A DNA stretch of 18,003 nucleotides, taken from contig JBILHS010000114.1 of NCBI GenBank assembly GCA_044350425.1, forward strand, positions 1 through 18,003. The letters are read 5' to 3'. Made by a program: the position numbers and the translations under genes. The stretch's first letter is position 1, and each line of letters starts with the position of its first letter. Below are positions 1-7,220 of this stretch, piece by piece. This DNA comes from M3007 sp044350425. GTDB taxonomy: Bacteria > Bacteroidota > Bacteroidia > Chitinophagales > Saprospiraceae. The notes beneath the pieces are model-generated. The model was not told the origin of the DNA and made no database searches. It saw only the letters and a program-made list of their open reading frames with translations.

Positions 1-118
1 GATCGAAGCTCAGCCGGAATAAAAAATCAGCAGTAAAAACTTTGCGAAACTTGCCTTTGGCAGCCTTATGGACGGCAAGGAGCAGATTGGTTAAGGAGAC
101 GATTCGAACCAATAACAT
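1..118 (-). CDS. Possible reverse transcriptase, N-terminal fragment (runs off left edge)
   Basis: The minus strand is open from an ATG at 118 to the window edge, giving 39 codons. The stretch IVSLTNLLLAVHKAAKGK at residues 6-23, followed by an F-L-F-x-L pattern near residues 31-35, resembles from memory the N-terminal helix of DGR/Avd-type RNA-directed DNA polymerases of Bacteroidota (I-V-S-x-x-N-L-L-L-A-x-x-K-A-x-K-G-K). The frame stays open upstream to an in-frame TGA at 194-196, so a GTG start near 160 is also possible. No catalytic motif such as YADD falls inside the window. A small-RNA-like unit lies directly upstream. The assignment rests on one short motif and could be a chance resemblance. 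Confidence 0.4.
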   Translation of the reverse strand, partial: MLLVRIVSLTNLLLAVHKAAKGKFRKVFTADFLFRLSFD

Positions 119-160
119 TGAAAAAGCTATATTTGCCCGCCCCCAAATTCCCACAGGCAC

Positions 161-196
161 AAAAAAATGAGGCAGTGCCACCACAGCACTACCTCA
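161..196 (-). terminator. Rho-independent terminator-like hairpin, minus strand
   Basis: On the minus strand, TGAGGTAGTGC (196-186) pairs with GCACTGCCTCA (178-168) over 11 positions with one non-Watson-Crick pair, around a 7-base loop. Seven T (167-161) follow directly. The T run lies on this side only, so the hairpin is oriented for minus-strand transcription. Confidence 0.5.
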
Positions 197-242
197 GCCC
201 TAACCAAATAAAACCAAATTATTCTTGAGTTGAATTACTTTC
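161..242 (-). ncRNA. Candidate small RNA or leader RNA upstream of the left-edge ORF
   Basis: This is the roughly 82-base interval between the predicted start of the minus-strand promoter and the end of a hairpin followed by seven T. It contains no ATG on the minus strand. It may be a free-standing small RNA, or an attenuated leader of the possible reverse transcriptase gene at the left edge. It matches no RNA family that I recognise. The call depends entirely on the flanking promoter and terminator. Confidence 0.28.
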
Positions 243-248
243 GTGTCT

Positions 249-284
249 CAAAGGTAAAAAGACTTTGTGTTACTTTTACAACAA
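249..284 (-). promoter_or_regulatory. Bacteroidota-type promoter, minus strand
   Basis: Read on the minus strand, a perfect -7 box TACCTTTG (256-249) lies 22 bases after a TTG at 281-279, itself part of TTGTTG (284-279). This fits the Bacteroidota consensus of TTG or TTTG, about 20 bases, then TAnnTTTG. The promoter at 2709-2741 has the same 22-base spacing. Transcription would start near 242 and run towards the left edge. Confidence 0.5.
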
Positions 285-467
285 GAGAAAAAAAAATTTA
301 ATTTTTTTTCGCAGCAATAAGCTGCTAAAATAAAACAGGCATTTCACTTCAAAATTCGATTTTGAAAAGCAAAAAGGTTTCGAAATCCTGTTTTGAAACA
401 ATTCCATTTTAATCTTGATTTTCAGTACATAATTTTATTTCTCGTCCACATATAAAATCGCATCTCC
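285..467. other. AT-rich intergenic region, no gene seen
   Basis: No convincing ORF is visible. The stretch holds an A/T-rich block (286-309), a short GCAGC/GCTGC hairpin (311-325) with no T run behind it, and a perfect 8-bp inverted repeat TTCAAAAT-TCG-ATTTTGAA (348-366). I see no clear TAnnTTTG box for the peptidase gene that starts at 468. Confidence 0.5.
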
Positions 468-1871
468 ATGCTACTCAGGAACACACTCCCTTTGCTTACC
501 CTTTATTTCATTTTTACACTAAGCCCCAAAGGGATCGCTCAAACGGCTGAAAACCAGGCGGATGTCATTTTTATTGACAAGATCTATGACAAAAGCCTAA
601 CCGACGGACGATGCTATCCCTGGCTGGAGCACCTCTGTTTACGGATTGGTCATCGCCTGAGCGGAAGCCCAAGTGCTGCAAAAGCAGTGGACTGGACCAA
701 AAGCATGCTGGATACCTTAGGCCTGGACTCTGTTTGGCTCCAGCCATGCATGGTGCCTCACTGGGTACGGGGGGAAGCTGAACAAGTGCGTGTACTGGGC
801 TCGAAAAAAAGCGGAACATTTCCACTGGCAGCCCTGGCACTCGGAGGCTCCATCGGTGGGAAAGCCCAGGCAGATGTGGTGGAGATCGACAGCTGGGAGC
901 AACTCGATGTACTTGGCGCCGCCGGAAAACTGAAAGGCAAGATCGTCTTCTACAACCGACCCATGGACGCCACCAAGATCCGTACCTTTGAAGCTTACGG
1001 TGGCTGCGTGGACCAGCGGGTGGGTGGCGCTTCCCGGGCATCCAAATACGGGGCAGAGGCCGTATTGGTGCGCTCGATGACCCTTCGGCTCGATGACCTG
1101 CCTCATACGGGCACCATGCACTATGATTCTGCATACAAACTCATCCCCGCAGCAGCCATCAGCACACTCGCCGCTGAAACATTGTCTCAGATCCTGCGCG
1201 AAGAAGGCCGCGCCAGGGTTTCTATACAGTTGAATTGTTCGACGCTACCCGACGTCCCTTCTGCCAACGTGATCGGCGAAATACGTGGCTCCGAACGCCC
1301 TAACGACATCATCATCGTAGGCGGACACCTGGACAGCTGGGATGTGGGCCATGGCGCACACGACGATGGCGCAGGCGTGATGCAAAGCATGGATGTGATC
1401 CGGGTGCTTAAAAAACTGGGTTATAAGCCTCGCCATACCATTCGCTGTGTGCTGTTCATGAATGAGGAAAATGGCCTGCGCGGTGGAAAAGCGTATGCAG
1501 CAGAAGCCGCACGCAAGGGAGAGTTTCCGCTGGCCTCTATCGAAACCGATGCCGGTGGTTTTACCCCACGCGGTTTTGGGTTTGAAAGCGAGGAAAGTGT
1601 TTTCGGAAAATATTATGATAAGATTTCAGCACTCGAACCGCTTTTTGAGCCCTACGGACTAAAATTAAGCAAAGGAGGGTCTGGTGCAGACATTAGTCCG
1701 CTTAGAAGCCTGAAGGGTTTGCTGAGTGGCTATTCGCCGGATTCTCAGCGCTATTTTGATTACCACCACGCCGCCTCCGACACCTTTGACCAGGTGAACA
1801 AACGCGAGCTGGAGCTTGGCACGGCCAGTATGGCTGCGTTGATCTATTTGATCGATAAATATGGGTTGTAG
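468..1871 (+). CDS. Secreted M28-family zinc metallopeptidase (carboxypeptidase Q-like)
   Basis: A 467-residue exported hydrolase of peptidase family M28, expected to cleave small peptides or amino-acid conjugates outside the cytoplasm. Residues 1-25 form a signal peptide ending K-G-I-A-Q. A PA-like insert occupies roughly residues 110-245. The co-catalytic zinc site is complete: H287 in GGHLDSWD, the bridging D299 in AHDDGAG, catalytic E333 and ligand E334 in NEEN, D361 in ETDAGG, and H434 in YHHAASDTFD. These motifs and their spacing match the carboxypeptidase Q/PGCP branch. The exact substrate cannot be read from sequence. The ATG at 468 is supported by the signal peptide that follows it. 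An inverted repeat begins at the stop codon. Confidence 0.9.
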   Translation: MLLRNTLPLLTLYFIFTLSPKGIAQTAENQADVIFIDKIYDKSLTDGRCYPWLEHLCLRIGHRLSGSPSAAKAVDWTKSMLDTLGLDSVWLQPCMVPHWVRGEAEQVRVLGSKKSGTFPLAALALGGSIGGKAQADVVEIDSWEQLDVLGAAGKLKGKIVFYNRPMDATKIRTFEAYGGCVDQRVGGASRASKYGAEAVLVRSMTLRLDDLPHTGTMHYDSAYKLIPAAAISTLAAETLSQILREEGRARVSIQLNCSTLPDVPSANVIGEIRGSERPNDIIIVGGHLDSWDVGHGAHDDGAGVMQSMDVIRVLKKLGYKPRHTIRCVLFMNEENGLRGGKAYAAEAARKGEFPLASIETDAGGFTPRGFGFESEESVFGKYYDKISALEPLFEPYGLKLSKGGSGADISPLRSLKGLLSGYSPDSQRYFDYHHAASDTFDQVNKRELELGTASMAALIYLIDKYGL

Positions 1872-2009
1872 ATTTATGATTTACGATTTTGGATTTACGA
1901 TTTACGATTATTTTGATCCGAAGGGTGGATGATTCATCCCTTCTTCGGATCAAAATAATCGTAAATCGTAAATCGTAAATCCCAAATCGTAAATCATAAA
2001 TCCAAAATC
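1871..2009. repeat. Long inverted repeat built of GATTTAC-type heptamers
   Basis: The left arm (1871-1923) and right arm (1943-2002) are reverse complements, except that the right arm has one extra 7-base GATTTAC unit and small changes. The outer parts are runs of GATTTAC/GATTTAT heptamers. The inner arms end in GATCCGAAG/CTTCGGATC, and the central 19 bases contain a further GGATGA/TCATCC hairpin. A further GATTTTGG-like unit ends at 2009. It fills most of the gap between two plus-strand genes and could act as a terminator in either direction, but no clean T run is present. Heptamer runs of this kind are common between genes in Bacteroidota. Confidence 0.85.
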
Positions 2010-2054
2010 GCCCCCTCCTTCTCTCCAAACCACTGCCCTGATAAAAACAAGGTC

Positions 2055-2723
2055 ATGACACCAACCCTACTCTTACACGGCGCCCTGGGTAGTGCAGCAC
2101 AATTCAATGCCCTGCAATTACAAATGCCGGATAACAGCCCGGCTTTCGCGCTCAACCTACCCGGACACGGCGGAATACCCGCAAACGGGCCGTTTTCCAT
2201 GCAGCAATTTGCCGATGCGGTGCTGGCTGGCCTGGATGAAAAACAATGGAGCAAAACCAATATTTTCGGCTACTCCATGGGCGGCTATGTAGGCCTGTGG
2301 TTTGCCTGGAAATATCCGGAACGCGTACAAAGCGTGACCACCTATGGCACCAAACTAGACTGGACGCCTGAGGTGGCCGCAGGCATGAGCCGGATGTTTG
2401 ACCCGGAAAAGATCGAAGCCAAGGCGCCGCAACTGGCAGAAGCGCTTGCCCAGGCACATGGCCCGGAAAACTGGAAGCCTCTTTGCCGGCATACTGCCAG
2501 ATTACTCCACGATCTGGGCAACGGTCTTGGCTTGCCCACGGCAGCTTTTGGAGAAATCCTGTGCCCGGTAACCATCGGCTGGGGCGATCTGGACCATGTC
2601 GTGACCGAAGCCGAAAGCAGGCAGGTGGCCGAAGCCATCCCGCAGGGGCAATTTAAAATTTTACCGGGAGGGAAACATCTCCTGGAACAGGTGGATGCAA
2701 CGCAATTGTTGGAACTACTGTAA
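2055..2723 (+). CDS. Alpha/beta hydrolase, MenH-like size
   Basis: A 222-residue single-domain alpha/beta hydrolase, cytoplasmic because there is no signal peptide. The oxyanion-hole segment is LLLHGALG (residues 5-12). The nucleophile elbow GYSMGG carries S74. The acidic residue is probably D178 in WGDLD, and the general base is H208 in GGKHLL, so the triad is complete. The cap region (about 95-165) is short and helical. Size and motifs fit the broad esterase/MenH/BioH group, and the substrate is unknown. An AAGG run lies 7 bases before the ATG and supports this start. The promoter of the next gene overlaps the end of this one. Confidence 0.8.
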   Translation: MTPTLLLHGALGSAAQFNALQLQMPDNSPAFALNLPGHGGIPANGPFSMQQFADAVLAGLDEKQWSKTNIFGYSMGGYVGLWFAWKYPERVQSVTTYGTKLDWTPEVAAGMSRMFDPEKIEAKAPQLAEALAQAHGPENWKPLCRHTARLLHDLGNGLGLPTAAFGEILCPVTIGWGDLDHVVTEAESRQVAEAIPQGQFKILPGGKHLLEQVDATQLLELL

Positions 2724-2741
2724 CCTATTTTGTTATTTTTG
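2709..2741 (+). promoter_or_regulatory. Bacteroidota-type promoter for the ECF sigma gene
   Basis: A TTG at 2709-2711 is followed after 22 bases by a perfect TAnnTTTG box, TATTTTTG, at 2734-2741. Transcription would begin near 2748, leaving a leader of about 50 bases before the ATG at 2797. The -33 element lies inside the last codons of the hydrolase gene. It therefore gives the sigma/anti-sigma genes their own promoter. Confidence 0.6.
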
Positions 2742-2796
2742 TGTCTCGTGCAAAATGCCTTCTCCTTAGGAACGCGGATATCTATTCCGTGCTTAC

Positions 2797-3372
2797 ATGA
2801 TGCGAACAGCCCTCTCAGACGAAACCCTGATCCAACAAACCCAAACGGGTAAGCAGTCGGCTTTTGCCGCACTGGTAACCCGTTATGAACGCTATGCATT
2901 CACCCTGGCGCTTCGTATGGTAAAAAACCGGGAAGATGCACACGAGGTGACACAGGATGCGTTTTTGCGGGCCTTCCGGTATTTGCCTGATTTTCGGGGA
3001 GAATCTAAGTTTTCGACCTGGTTGTATAAAATCGTGTACACCACCTCGCTTAATTTTTTGCGCAAACAAAACCCTGATATCCAATCACTCGATGACGAAA
3101 ACCGCCCCATTTCGCTCGCCGACGAAGGCGCACCGGACGCTTCCTATGCCATGGAACAGACCGACCGCAACACTGCACTTCAAAATGCGATCCAGCAACT
3201 TTCATCTGGTGATGCAACCATCATTACCTTGTTTTACCTTTACGAGCACACCCTGGAGGAGATCTGCCAAATCACTGACCTGACCATGACCAATGCCAAG
3301 ACAAAACTTTGCCGCGCACGCCAACGTTTAAAGGTGATCGTGGAAAATAATTTTGCCGCAGAATTGGTTTGA
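2797..3372 (+). CDS. ECF-type RNA polymerase sigma factor
   Basis: A 191-residue sigma-70 family factor of the extracytoplasmic-function group, which redirects RNA polymerase to a small set of promoters. Region 2 spans about residues 24-91, with the characteristic DAHEVTQDAFLRAFRYLPDF and F-S-T-W-L-Y-K-I segments. A variable acidic linker (92-122) follows, then region 4 (about 126-178) with its helix-turn-helix around 151-177. Length and order are normal for RpoE-like factors. The start could be either Met1 or Met2, which are adjacent. The gene has its own promoter. A probable anti-sigma gene begins 17 bases downstream, which suggests that activity is controlled by membrane sequestration. Confidence 0.92.
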   Translation: MMRTALSDETLIQQTQTGKQSAFAALVTRYERYAFTLALRMVKNREDAHEVTQDAFLRAFRYLPDFRGESKFSTWLYKIVYTTSLNFLRKQNPDIQSLDDENRPISLADEGAPDASYAMEQTDRNTALQNAIQQLSSGDATIITLFYLYEHTLEEICQITDLTMTNAKTKLCRARQRLKVIVENNFAAELV

Positions 3373-3389
3373 TCTAACCCACTGCAATC

Positions 3390-3926
3390 ATGAAAAATAA
3401 CTTTAAGCTCACCGACGAAATACTTTGGGACTACGCCGACGGGTTCCTGAATGGCGAAGAAAAACTGCGTGTGGATACTTATTTACAACAGAATCCAGCC
3501 CAGCAGGCTCGATTAGACAGTATTTTGTCCGAAAAACGGTCTTTCTCCGCCTTGTCGCTGGAAAAGCCCAATGCTGGTTTTGCCCAACAGGTCATGACCG
3601 CCTGGGCAGCCGAGCAGTCGCCTGAAAAAGCAGCCTTAGCCACCCAAAAAGCAGGTCGCGACTGGATCCTTTGGGGCATCGCTGCTGCATTCGGGTGGAT
3701 GATCGCGCTGCCGTTTTTGCTGTTTCCGGCAGCGGCCCCTGCTGCCGCAAGCTGGCAGATCCCGGAGCAATATGTACCACAGGTCCAGGTTCCGGGCTTT
3801 GATTGGGCAGGCTTTCTGAATGGTGCATTCCTTCGCAATTTCCTGATACTCACCCTGGCATTTATGGGTTTGAAACTTTTGGACAAATATTTGCAGGTGC
3901 GGAATCTGCACCTTTCCGGGCATTGA
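3390..3926 (+). CDS. Probable membrane-bound anti-sigma factor
   Basis: A 178-residue protein, likely to bind and inhibit the sigma factor encoded just upstream. Residues 1-90 are soluble and mostly helical, with a segment (DEILWDYADGFLNGEEKLRV) typical of the N-termini of Bacteroidota anti-sigma-like proteins. No zinc-binding H-x3-C-x2-C motif is present. Two hydrophobic segments, about 92-113 and 147-165, are likely membrane helices, with a Pro/Ala-rich loop between them. Function is inferred mainly from gene order (17-bp gap, same strand) and topology. The sensed signal is not evident. Confidence 0.7.
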   Translation: MKNNFKLTDEILWDYADGFLNGEEKLRVDTYLQQNPAQQARLDSILSEKRSFSALSLEKPNAGFAQQVMTAWAAEQSPEKAALATQKAGRDWILWGIAAAFGWMIALPFLLFPAAAPAAASWQIPEQYVPQVQVPGFDWAGFLNGAFLRNFLILTLAFMGLKLLDKYLQVRNLHLSGH

Positions 3927-3988
3927 ATTTGAGTTAGTAAATATCATCTATTAAAACATGGGGAAACTTGTTTGGAGCAATTGACCCA

Positions 3989-4015
3989 CCTTCGCCAAGG
4001 CTACGGCGGGCAAGC
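3989..4015. repeat. GC-rich REP-like insert before the TonB-like gene
   Basis: The 27 bases beginning CCTTCGCCAAGG and ending GCGGGCAAGC differ in composition from the AT-rich flanks. On translation they give PSPRLRRAS, a signature I remember from dispersed intergenic repeats in many bacteria. They sit directly before the preferred start codon at 4016. Only one copy is present here, so repeat status is an inference from memory. Confidence 0.35.
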
Positions 4016-4471
4016 ATGAAAAAAGATAAAAAAACAGTATTCATCCACCAGCCGCAGTTCAAAGGTGGACCCAAAGAGTTGACCAAATTCATTTATACCC
4101 ATCTGCGCTATCCTCAGGAAGCGTTTGCGGCAGGGGTAGAGGGAACTGTTTTCATAGAATATGACATTGACTATCTGGGTAATGTCGTGGCCACCCGCGT
4201 GTTACAAGGCCTGGGGCACGGCTGCGACGAAGAGGCTTGTCGTGTGGTGAATCTCATGAAATTTGATGTAGAGCGCAATCGCGGTGTACACGTGCTGTTC
4301 CATCAAAAAGTAAGGGTGCTGTTCAAAAAACCGAAAGAGGTTCCTGTGCAGGCACCGGTCACGCAAACCCAGATGCAGGTAGCTTACACCGTAACCAACA
4401 CGCCCACCCCTACACCCAAACCTGAACAGAAGCCCGCAGAAGTGACGTACAACTATACCGTTAACCTTTAA
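4016..4471 (+). CDS. Small protein with TonB C-terminal-like domain, no membrane anchor
   Basis: A 151-residue protein. Residues 20-105 match the TonB C-terminal fold: L-R-Y-P-x-E-A, G-V-E-G-T-V-F-I-E-Y, G-N-V-V-A-T-R-V-L-x-G-L-G-H-G-C-D-E-E-A and V-V-N-L-M-K-F. A Thr/Pro-rich tail (106-151) follows. Unlike normal TonB energy transducers there is no N-terminal membrane helix and no Pro-rich spacer before the domain, so coupling to an outer-membrane receptor is doubtful. I prefer the start at 4016 over the in-frame ATG at 3968, because the extra codons translate repeat-like DNA. It follows the anti-sigma gene by 89 bases and may belong to that operon. Confidence 0.72.
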   Translation: MKKDKKTVFIHQPQFKGGPKELTKFIYTHLRYPQEAFAAGVEGTVFIEYDIDYLGNVVATRVLQGLGHGCDEEACRVVNLMKFDVERNRGVHVLFHQKVRVLFKKPKEVPVQAPVTQTQMQVAYTVTNTPTPTPKPEQKPAEVTYNYTVNL

Positions 4472-4512
4472 ACCTGTAGCGGTAAGATTAACATAGGACC
4501 GAATAAATCACA

Positions 4513-4568
4513 ACTTGCAACTTTTAACTTGCAACTTTTAACTTGCAACTTTTAACTTGCAACTTTTA
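4513..4568. repeat. Tandem repeat, four perfect copies of a 14-bp unit
   Basis: ACTTGCAACTTTTA is repeated four times without change (4513-4526, 4527-4540, 4541-4554, 4555-4568). It lies between the converging ends of the TonB-like gene and the PBP1C gene. No hairpin terminator is seen in this gap. Confidence 0.9.
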
Positions 4569-4577
4569 TCTGATTTC

Positions 4578-7175
4578 TCACTTCCCTTTACCGGCAATTT
4601 CAAAAGACTGTTCCAGCCGATATCCGTCGCGATCCACCAGCGCAAGCGTGTGTTTGCCTACCGAAGGCTGCAAGGCCATTTGATGAAAAACGGTGGTGGT
4701 TCCGAGGTAATTCCCGTCCAGATGCCAGAAGATCTCTGCACTCCTGGAACGGTGGGCTACCTGAAAAACCGTGCTGCCCAGTTTGCCATCCAGATCGATC
4801 GGGACATAGATCCGGGTAGGATGCTTGGGGTAAATGAGTTGCATGGGCGTTTGACTTTGGGCCGCCTGCGAGCCTTTACAATCATCCCGAAAAGGGGGCG
4901 GCGTCAAATATCCCGGATTTTTCCCTTTAAAATAATACTCTTCGATGGGCGGCAATACAAACCAGGGTCGGTGCTGCATGTTTGCCGGCGATTCACAATC
5001 GCTGCTCACCTGCCAGGTTCCGGTGGGGTCGAGGTGGAGCATTTGATGGTAAGGGCAAGCTCCCGCCCGAATGGCTGATTTCGGGATCCACATCGTATCC
5101 GCATCGCAGAGGTCGCCGGCCCGGAACCCACTTTGACGGCACACGGAAACTTCGGTCATGTCATCATAAGGCGGATCGAACCAGGAGCCTTCCTGGGGCA
5201 ACTGCCCGAAGATCTCAAACAATACCGGCGCGGCCATCTCTACGCCCAACAAACCTGGCCGTCCTTCTCCATCGGCATTTCCTACCCATACGCCTACAGC
5301 ATACCGTGGGGTAACGCCTGCTGCCCATGCGTCCCGGAATCCAAAACTTGTTCCCGTCTTCCAGGCCACTTGTCTGCTGGCACGGAACAATTCCCATTCC
5401 CCTGCACTGTTGGGCCGTTCCACTTCACGCATGGCTTCAAAAGTGTACCAGATGCTGCCTGCACTCAGGAGTTGTGCTTCTTTGCCTGGTTTGTTAAAGC
5501 TTGCTGCATGCCGAGTTGAAAAGCTCGGCGGACGAAAATCATCGGATGCATAACGGCCGTCCCGGTCATAAAAACTTCCCAGGCGACGCGCCATACAGGC
5601 GTAGGTATTGGTGATATCGATCAAACAGGCTTCTGCACCACCCAGGATGAGTGAAAGTCCGTAGTGTGCCGGTGGTTTATTGATCGTACTGAGGCCCAGG
5701 CGCTGCAGGCCGAAATGGAATTTTTCCAAACCATATTGCTGCAAGAGCAGCACAAAAGGCACATTGAGCGAACGAATGAGGGCGCGTCTGGCTGGCACTG
5801 CGCCATCATAGGTCTCATAATAATTTTCGGGGCGGTATTCGCCCAGTTGGGTTGGCACGTCATGCAAAAGGCTGTTGGGCAGGATGTCTCCCTGCTCCAG
5901 CGCAAGCGCATAGAGATAAGGTTTGAGGATACTTCCTGTACTGCGTGGGGCTGTGAGTACATCCACCGATTCGCCGTGCTCCTTGCCTGCTCCCACCACG
6001 TTGCCGACATAAGCCAACACCTCGCCTGTGGGCACATCCAGAATCACGGCAGCAAGGTTGTGGATGTCGTTGCCCCGATACAGCTCCTGCCGTCTGGCCA
6101 GGATCTCTGTGACGCGTTCCTGAAGGTTTTTGTCGAGCGAGGTATGGTGCCGAAAAACCCTATTTTGTAACGTAGTCCCTTTTGCACGCATTCCTTCTAC
6201 CATCAAACGATCGAGCAGATGGGGAGCCAGTTGAGGGAGTGGTAGGGGTTGTTCAGGCAGGGGTTCTTCTTTGGAGTAATCACATTCAGAAGCACTCATC
6301 AGGCCCTCCTCAAATAGCTTCTGGAGCAGGCGATTTCTTTTATCCAGCAAAATTGCCCGGTTTCTTCCGGGATGTATCAACGCCGGACTATTTGGCAAAA
6401 CAGCCAGCGCAGCCGCTTCGGCCCAGGTGAGTAATCCGGGGCGTTTGCCATAATATCGCCAGGAAGCGGCTTCAATTCCCACCACATTGCCCCCGAATGG
6501 TGCATTGGAAGCATAAAAACAAAGGATCTCTTTTTTGGAATAAGACCATTCCAGCCGGGTAGACCTAAAGGCCTCCAGGATCTTTTCCAGGAGCGTACGT
6601 GAAGGATTGTCACGGGCCAGACGGATCACTTGCATGGTAATGGTACTGCCTCCGCTGACCACCCGTCCATTTTTCAAATTCAGCCAAAAGGCCCGGGCGA
6701 GACTGAGTGGATCCACGCCGGGATGATACCAGAAGCGCTTATCCTCAAAAGTCACCACACACTGCTCGTATTTGATCGGCAAAGAATCGCTCGTTGGAAA
6801 ACGCCATTGACCATCTTCTGCGATCCGAGCGCCCAGCAACTCTCCTTTCCGATCTTCCAGGACCACACTAAGCGGCTTTTGAAACAAGGGCCGAGGCAGG
6901 CAAAACAACCAAAATAAGAGTAGTAAAACCAGCCCCCCCGTAGTTTTGGGCCGTTTTTGAGCAAATGCTTTGGCGCTTTGCCAGAGCCATATCCCGCTTT
7001 GGGCTAAGCCATTCCATACACGCGTGGCCAGCAGACCTGATCGATCAATAAGGATATTTTTATATGGAATGTTCAACCGGGAGAATTTTGCCTCAAAAAT
7101 AGAAAAGCTGCGAGAAGATGTAGACGGATTTGATCCATCATCCTTTGCAGGGCCAAAATAAAGAGGGTGTCTCAT
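4578..7175 (-). CDS. pbpC: Penicillin-binding protein 1C (bifunctional transglycosylase/transpeptidase)
   Basis: An 865-residue class A penicillin-binding protein that polymerises and may cross-link peptidoglycan outside the inner membrane. A membrane helix lies at about 80-93. The GT51 transglycosylase follows, with catalytic E144 in FEDKRFWYHPGVDP and the G-G-S-T-I-T-M-Q segment at 175-182. The transpeptidase has S415-x-x-K418 (in RSTGSILKP), S469-L-N and K606-T-G. A C-terminal domain (about 775-865) matches the PBP1C tail. The order and the LPRPLF motif after the helix identify the 1C branch. The only upstream ATG (7175) lies inside a terminator hairpin of the neighbouring gene, so a later TTG start (for example at Leu34) is possible. 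The alpha-2-macroglobulin gene that often accompanies pbpC is not seen here. Confidence 0.9.
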   Translation of the reverse strand: MRHPLYFGPAKDDGSNPSTSSRSFSIFEAKFSRLNIPYKNILIDRSGLLATRVWNGLAQSGIWLWQSAKAFAQKRPKTTGGLVLLLLFWLFCLPRPLFQKPLSVVLEDRKGELLGARIAEDGQWRFPTSDSLPIKYEQCVVTFEDKRFWYHPGVDPLSLARAFWLNLKNGRVVSGGSTITMQVIRLARDNPSRTLLEKILEAFRSTRLEWSYSKKEILCFYASNAPFGGNVVGIEAASWRYYGKRPGLLTWAEAAALAVLPNSPALIHPGRNRAILLDKRNRLLQKLFEEGLMSASECDYSKEEPLPEQPLPLPQLAPHLLDRLMVEGMRAKGTTLQNRVFRHHTSLDKNLQERVTEILARRQELYRGNDIHNLAAVILDVPTGEVLAYVGNVVGAGKEHGESVDVLTAPRSTGSILKPYLYALALEQGDILPNSLLHDVPTQLGEYRPENYYETYDGAVPARRALIRSLNVPFVLLLQQYGLEKFHFGLQRLGLSTINKPPAHYGLSLILGGAEACLIDITNTYACMARRLGSFYDRDGRYASDDFRPPSFSTRHAASFNKPGKEAQLLSAGSIWYTFEAMREVERPNSAGEWELFRASRQVAWKTGTSFGFRDAWAAGVTPRYAVGVWVGNADGEGRPGLLGVEMAAPVLFEIFGQLPQEGSWFDPPYDDMTEVSVCRQSGFRAGDLCDADTMWIPKSAIRAGACPYHQMLHLDPTGTWQVSSDCESPANMQHRPWFVLPPIEEYYFKGKNPGYLTPPPFRDDCKGSQAAQSQTPMQLIYPKHPTRIYVPIDLDGKLGSTVFQVAHRSRSAEIFWHLDGNYLGTTTVFHQMALQPSVGKHTLALVDRDGYRLEQSFEIAGKGK

Positions 7176-7195
7176 TAGGTTAATGAGACACCCTC
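7155..7195 (-). terminator. Rho-independent terminator of the MORN/caspase gene
   Basis: On the minus strand a perfect 15-bp stem, GAGGGTGTCTCATTA (7195-7181) with TAATGAGACACCCTC (7177-7163), encloses the loop ACC and is followed by TTTATTTT (7162-7155). It begins 25 bases after the stop codon of the caspase-fold gene. The first ATG of the PBP1C frame lies inside its second arm. Confidence 0.8.
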
Positions 7196-7220
7196 ACAAA
7201 TATCAACAGTTAAATCCGAA

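Noticed and set aside
311..325. GCAGC-AATAA-GCTGC hairpin as a terminator
   Set aside because: The stem is only 5 bp and neither strand has a T run directly following it.
1702..2028. 108-codon minus-strand frame across the heptamer inverted repeat
   Set aside because: Its translation is dominated by I-Y-D-L-R-F-type runs that simply read the heptamer repeat, and it overlaps the peptidase gene end.
4557..5078. 173-codon plus-strand frame opposite the end of the PBP1C gene
   Set aside because: It overlaps the strongly supported PBP1C C-terminal domain on the other strand and shows no recognisable motif.
7123..7139. tRNA T-arm-like sequence GATGGATCAAATCCGTC on the minus strand, possibly an attachment-site remnant
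   Set aside because: The T-loop lacks the invariant TTC start, no matching acceptor or anticodon arm is found nearby, and the segment lies within the PBP1C reading frame.
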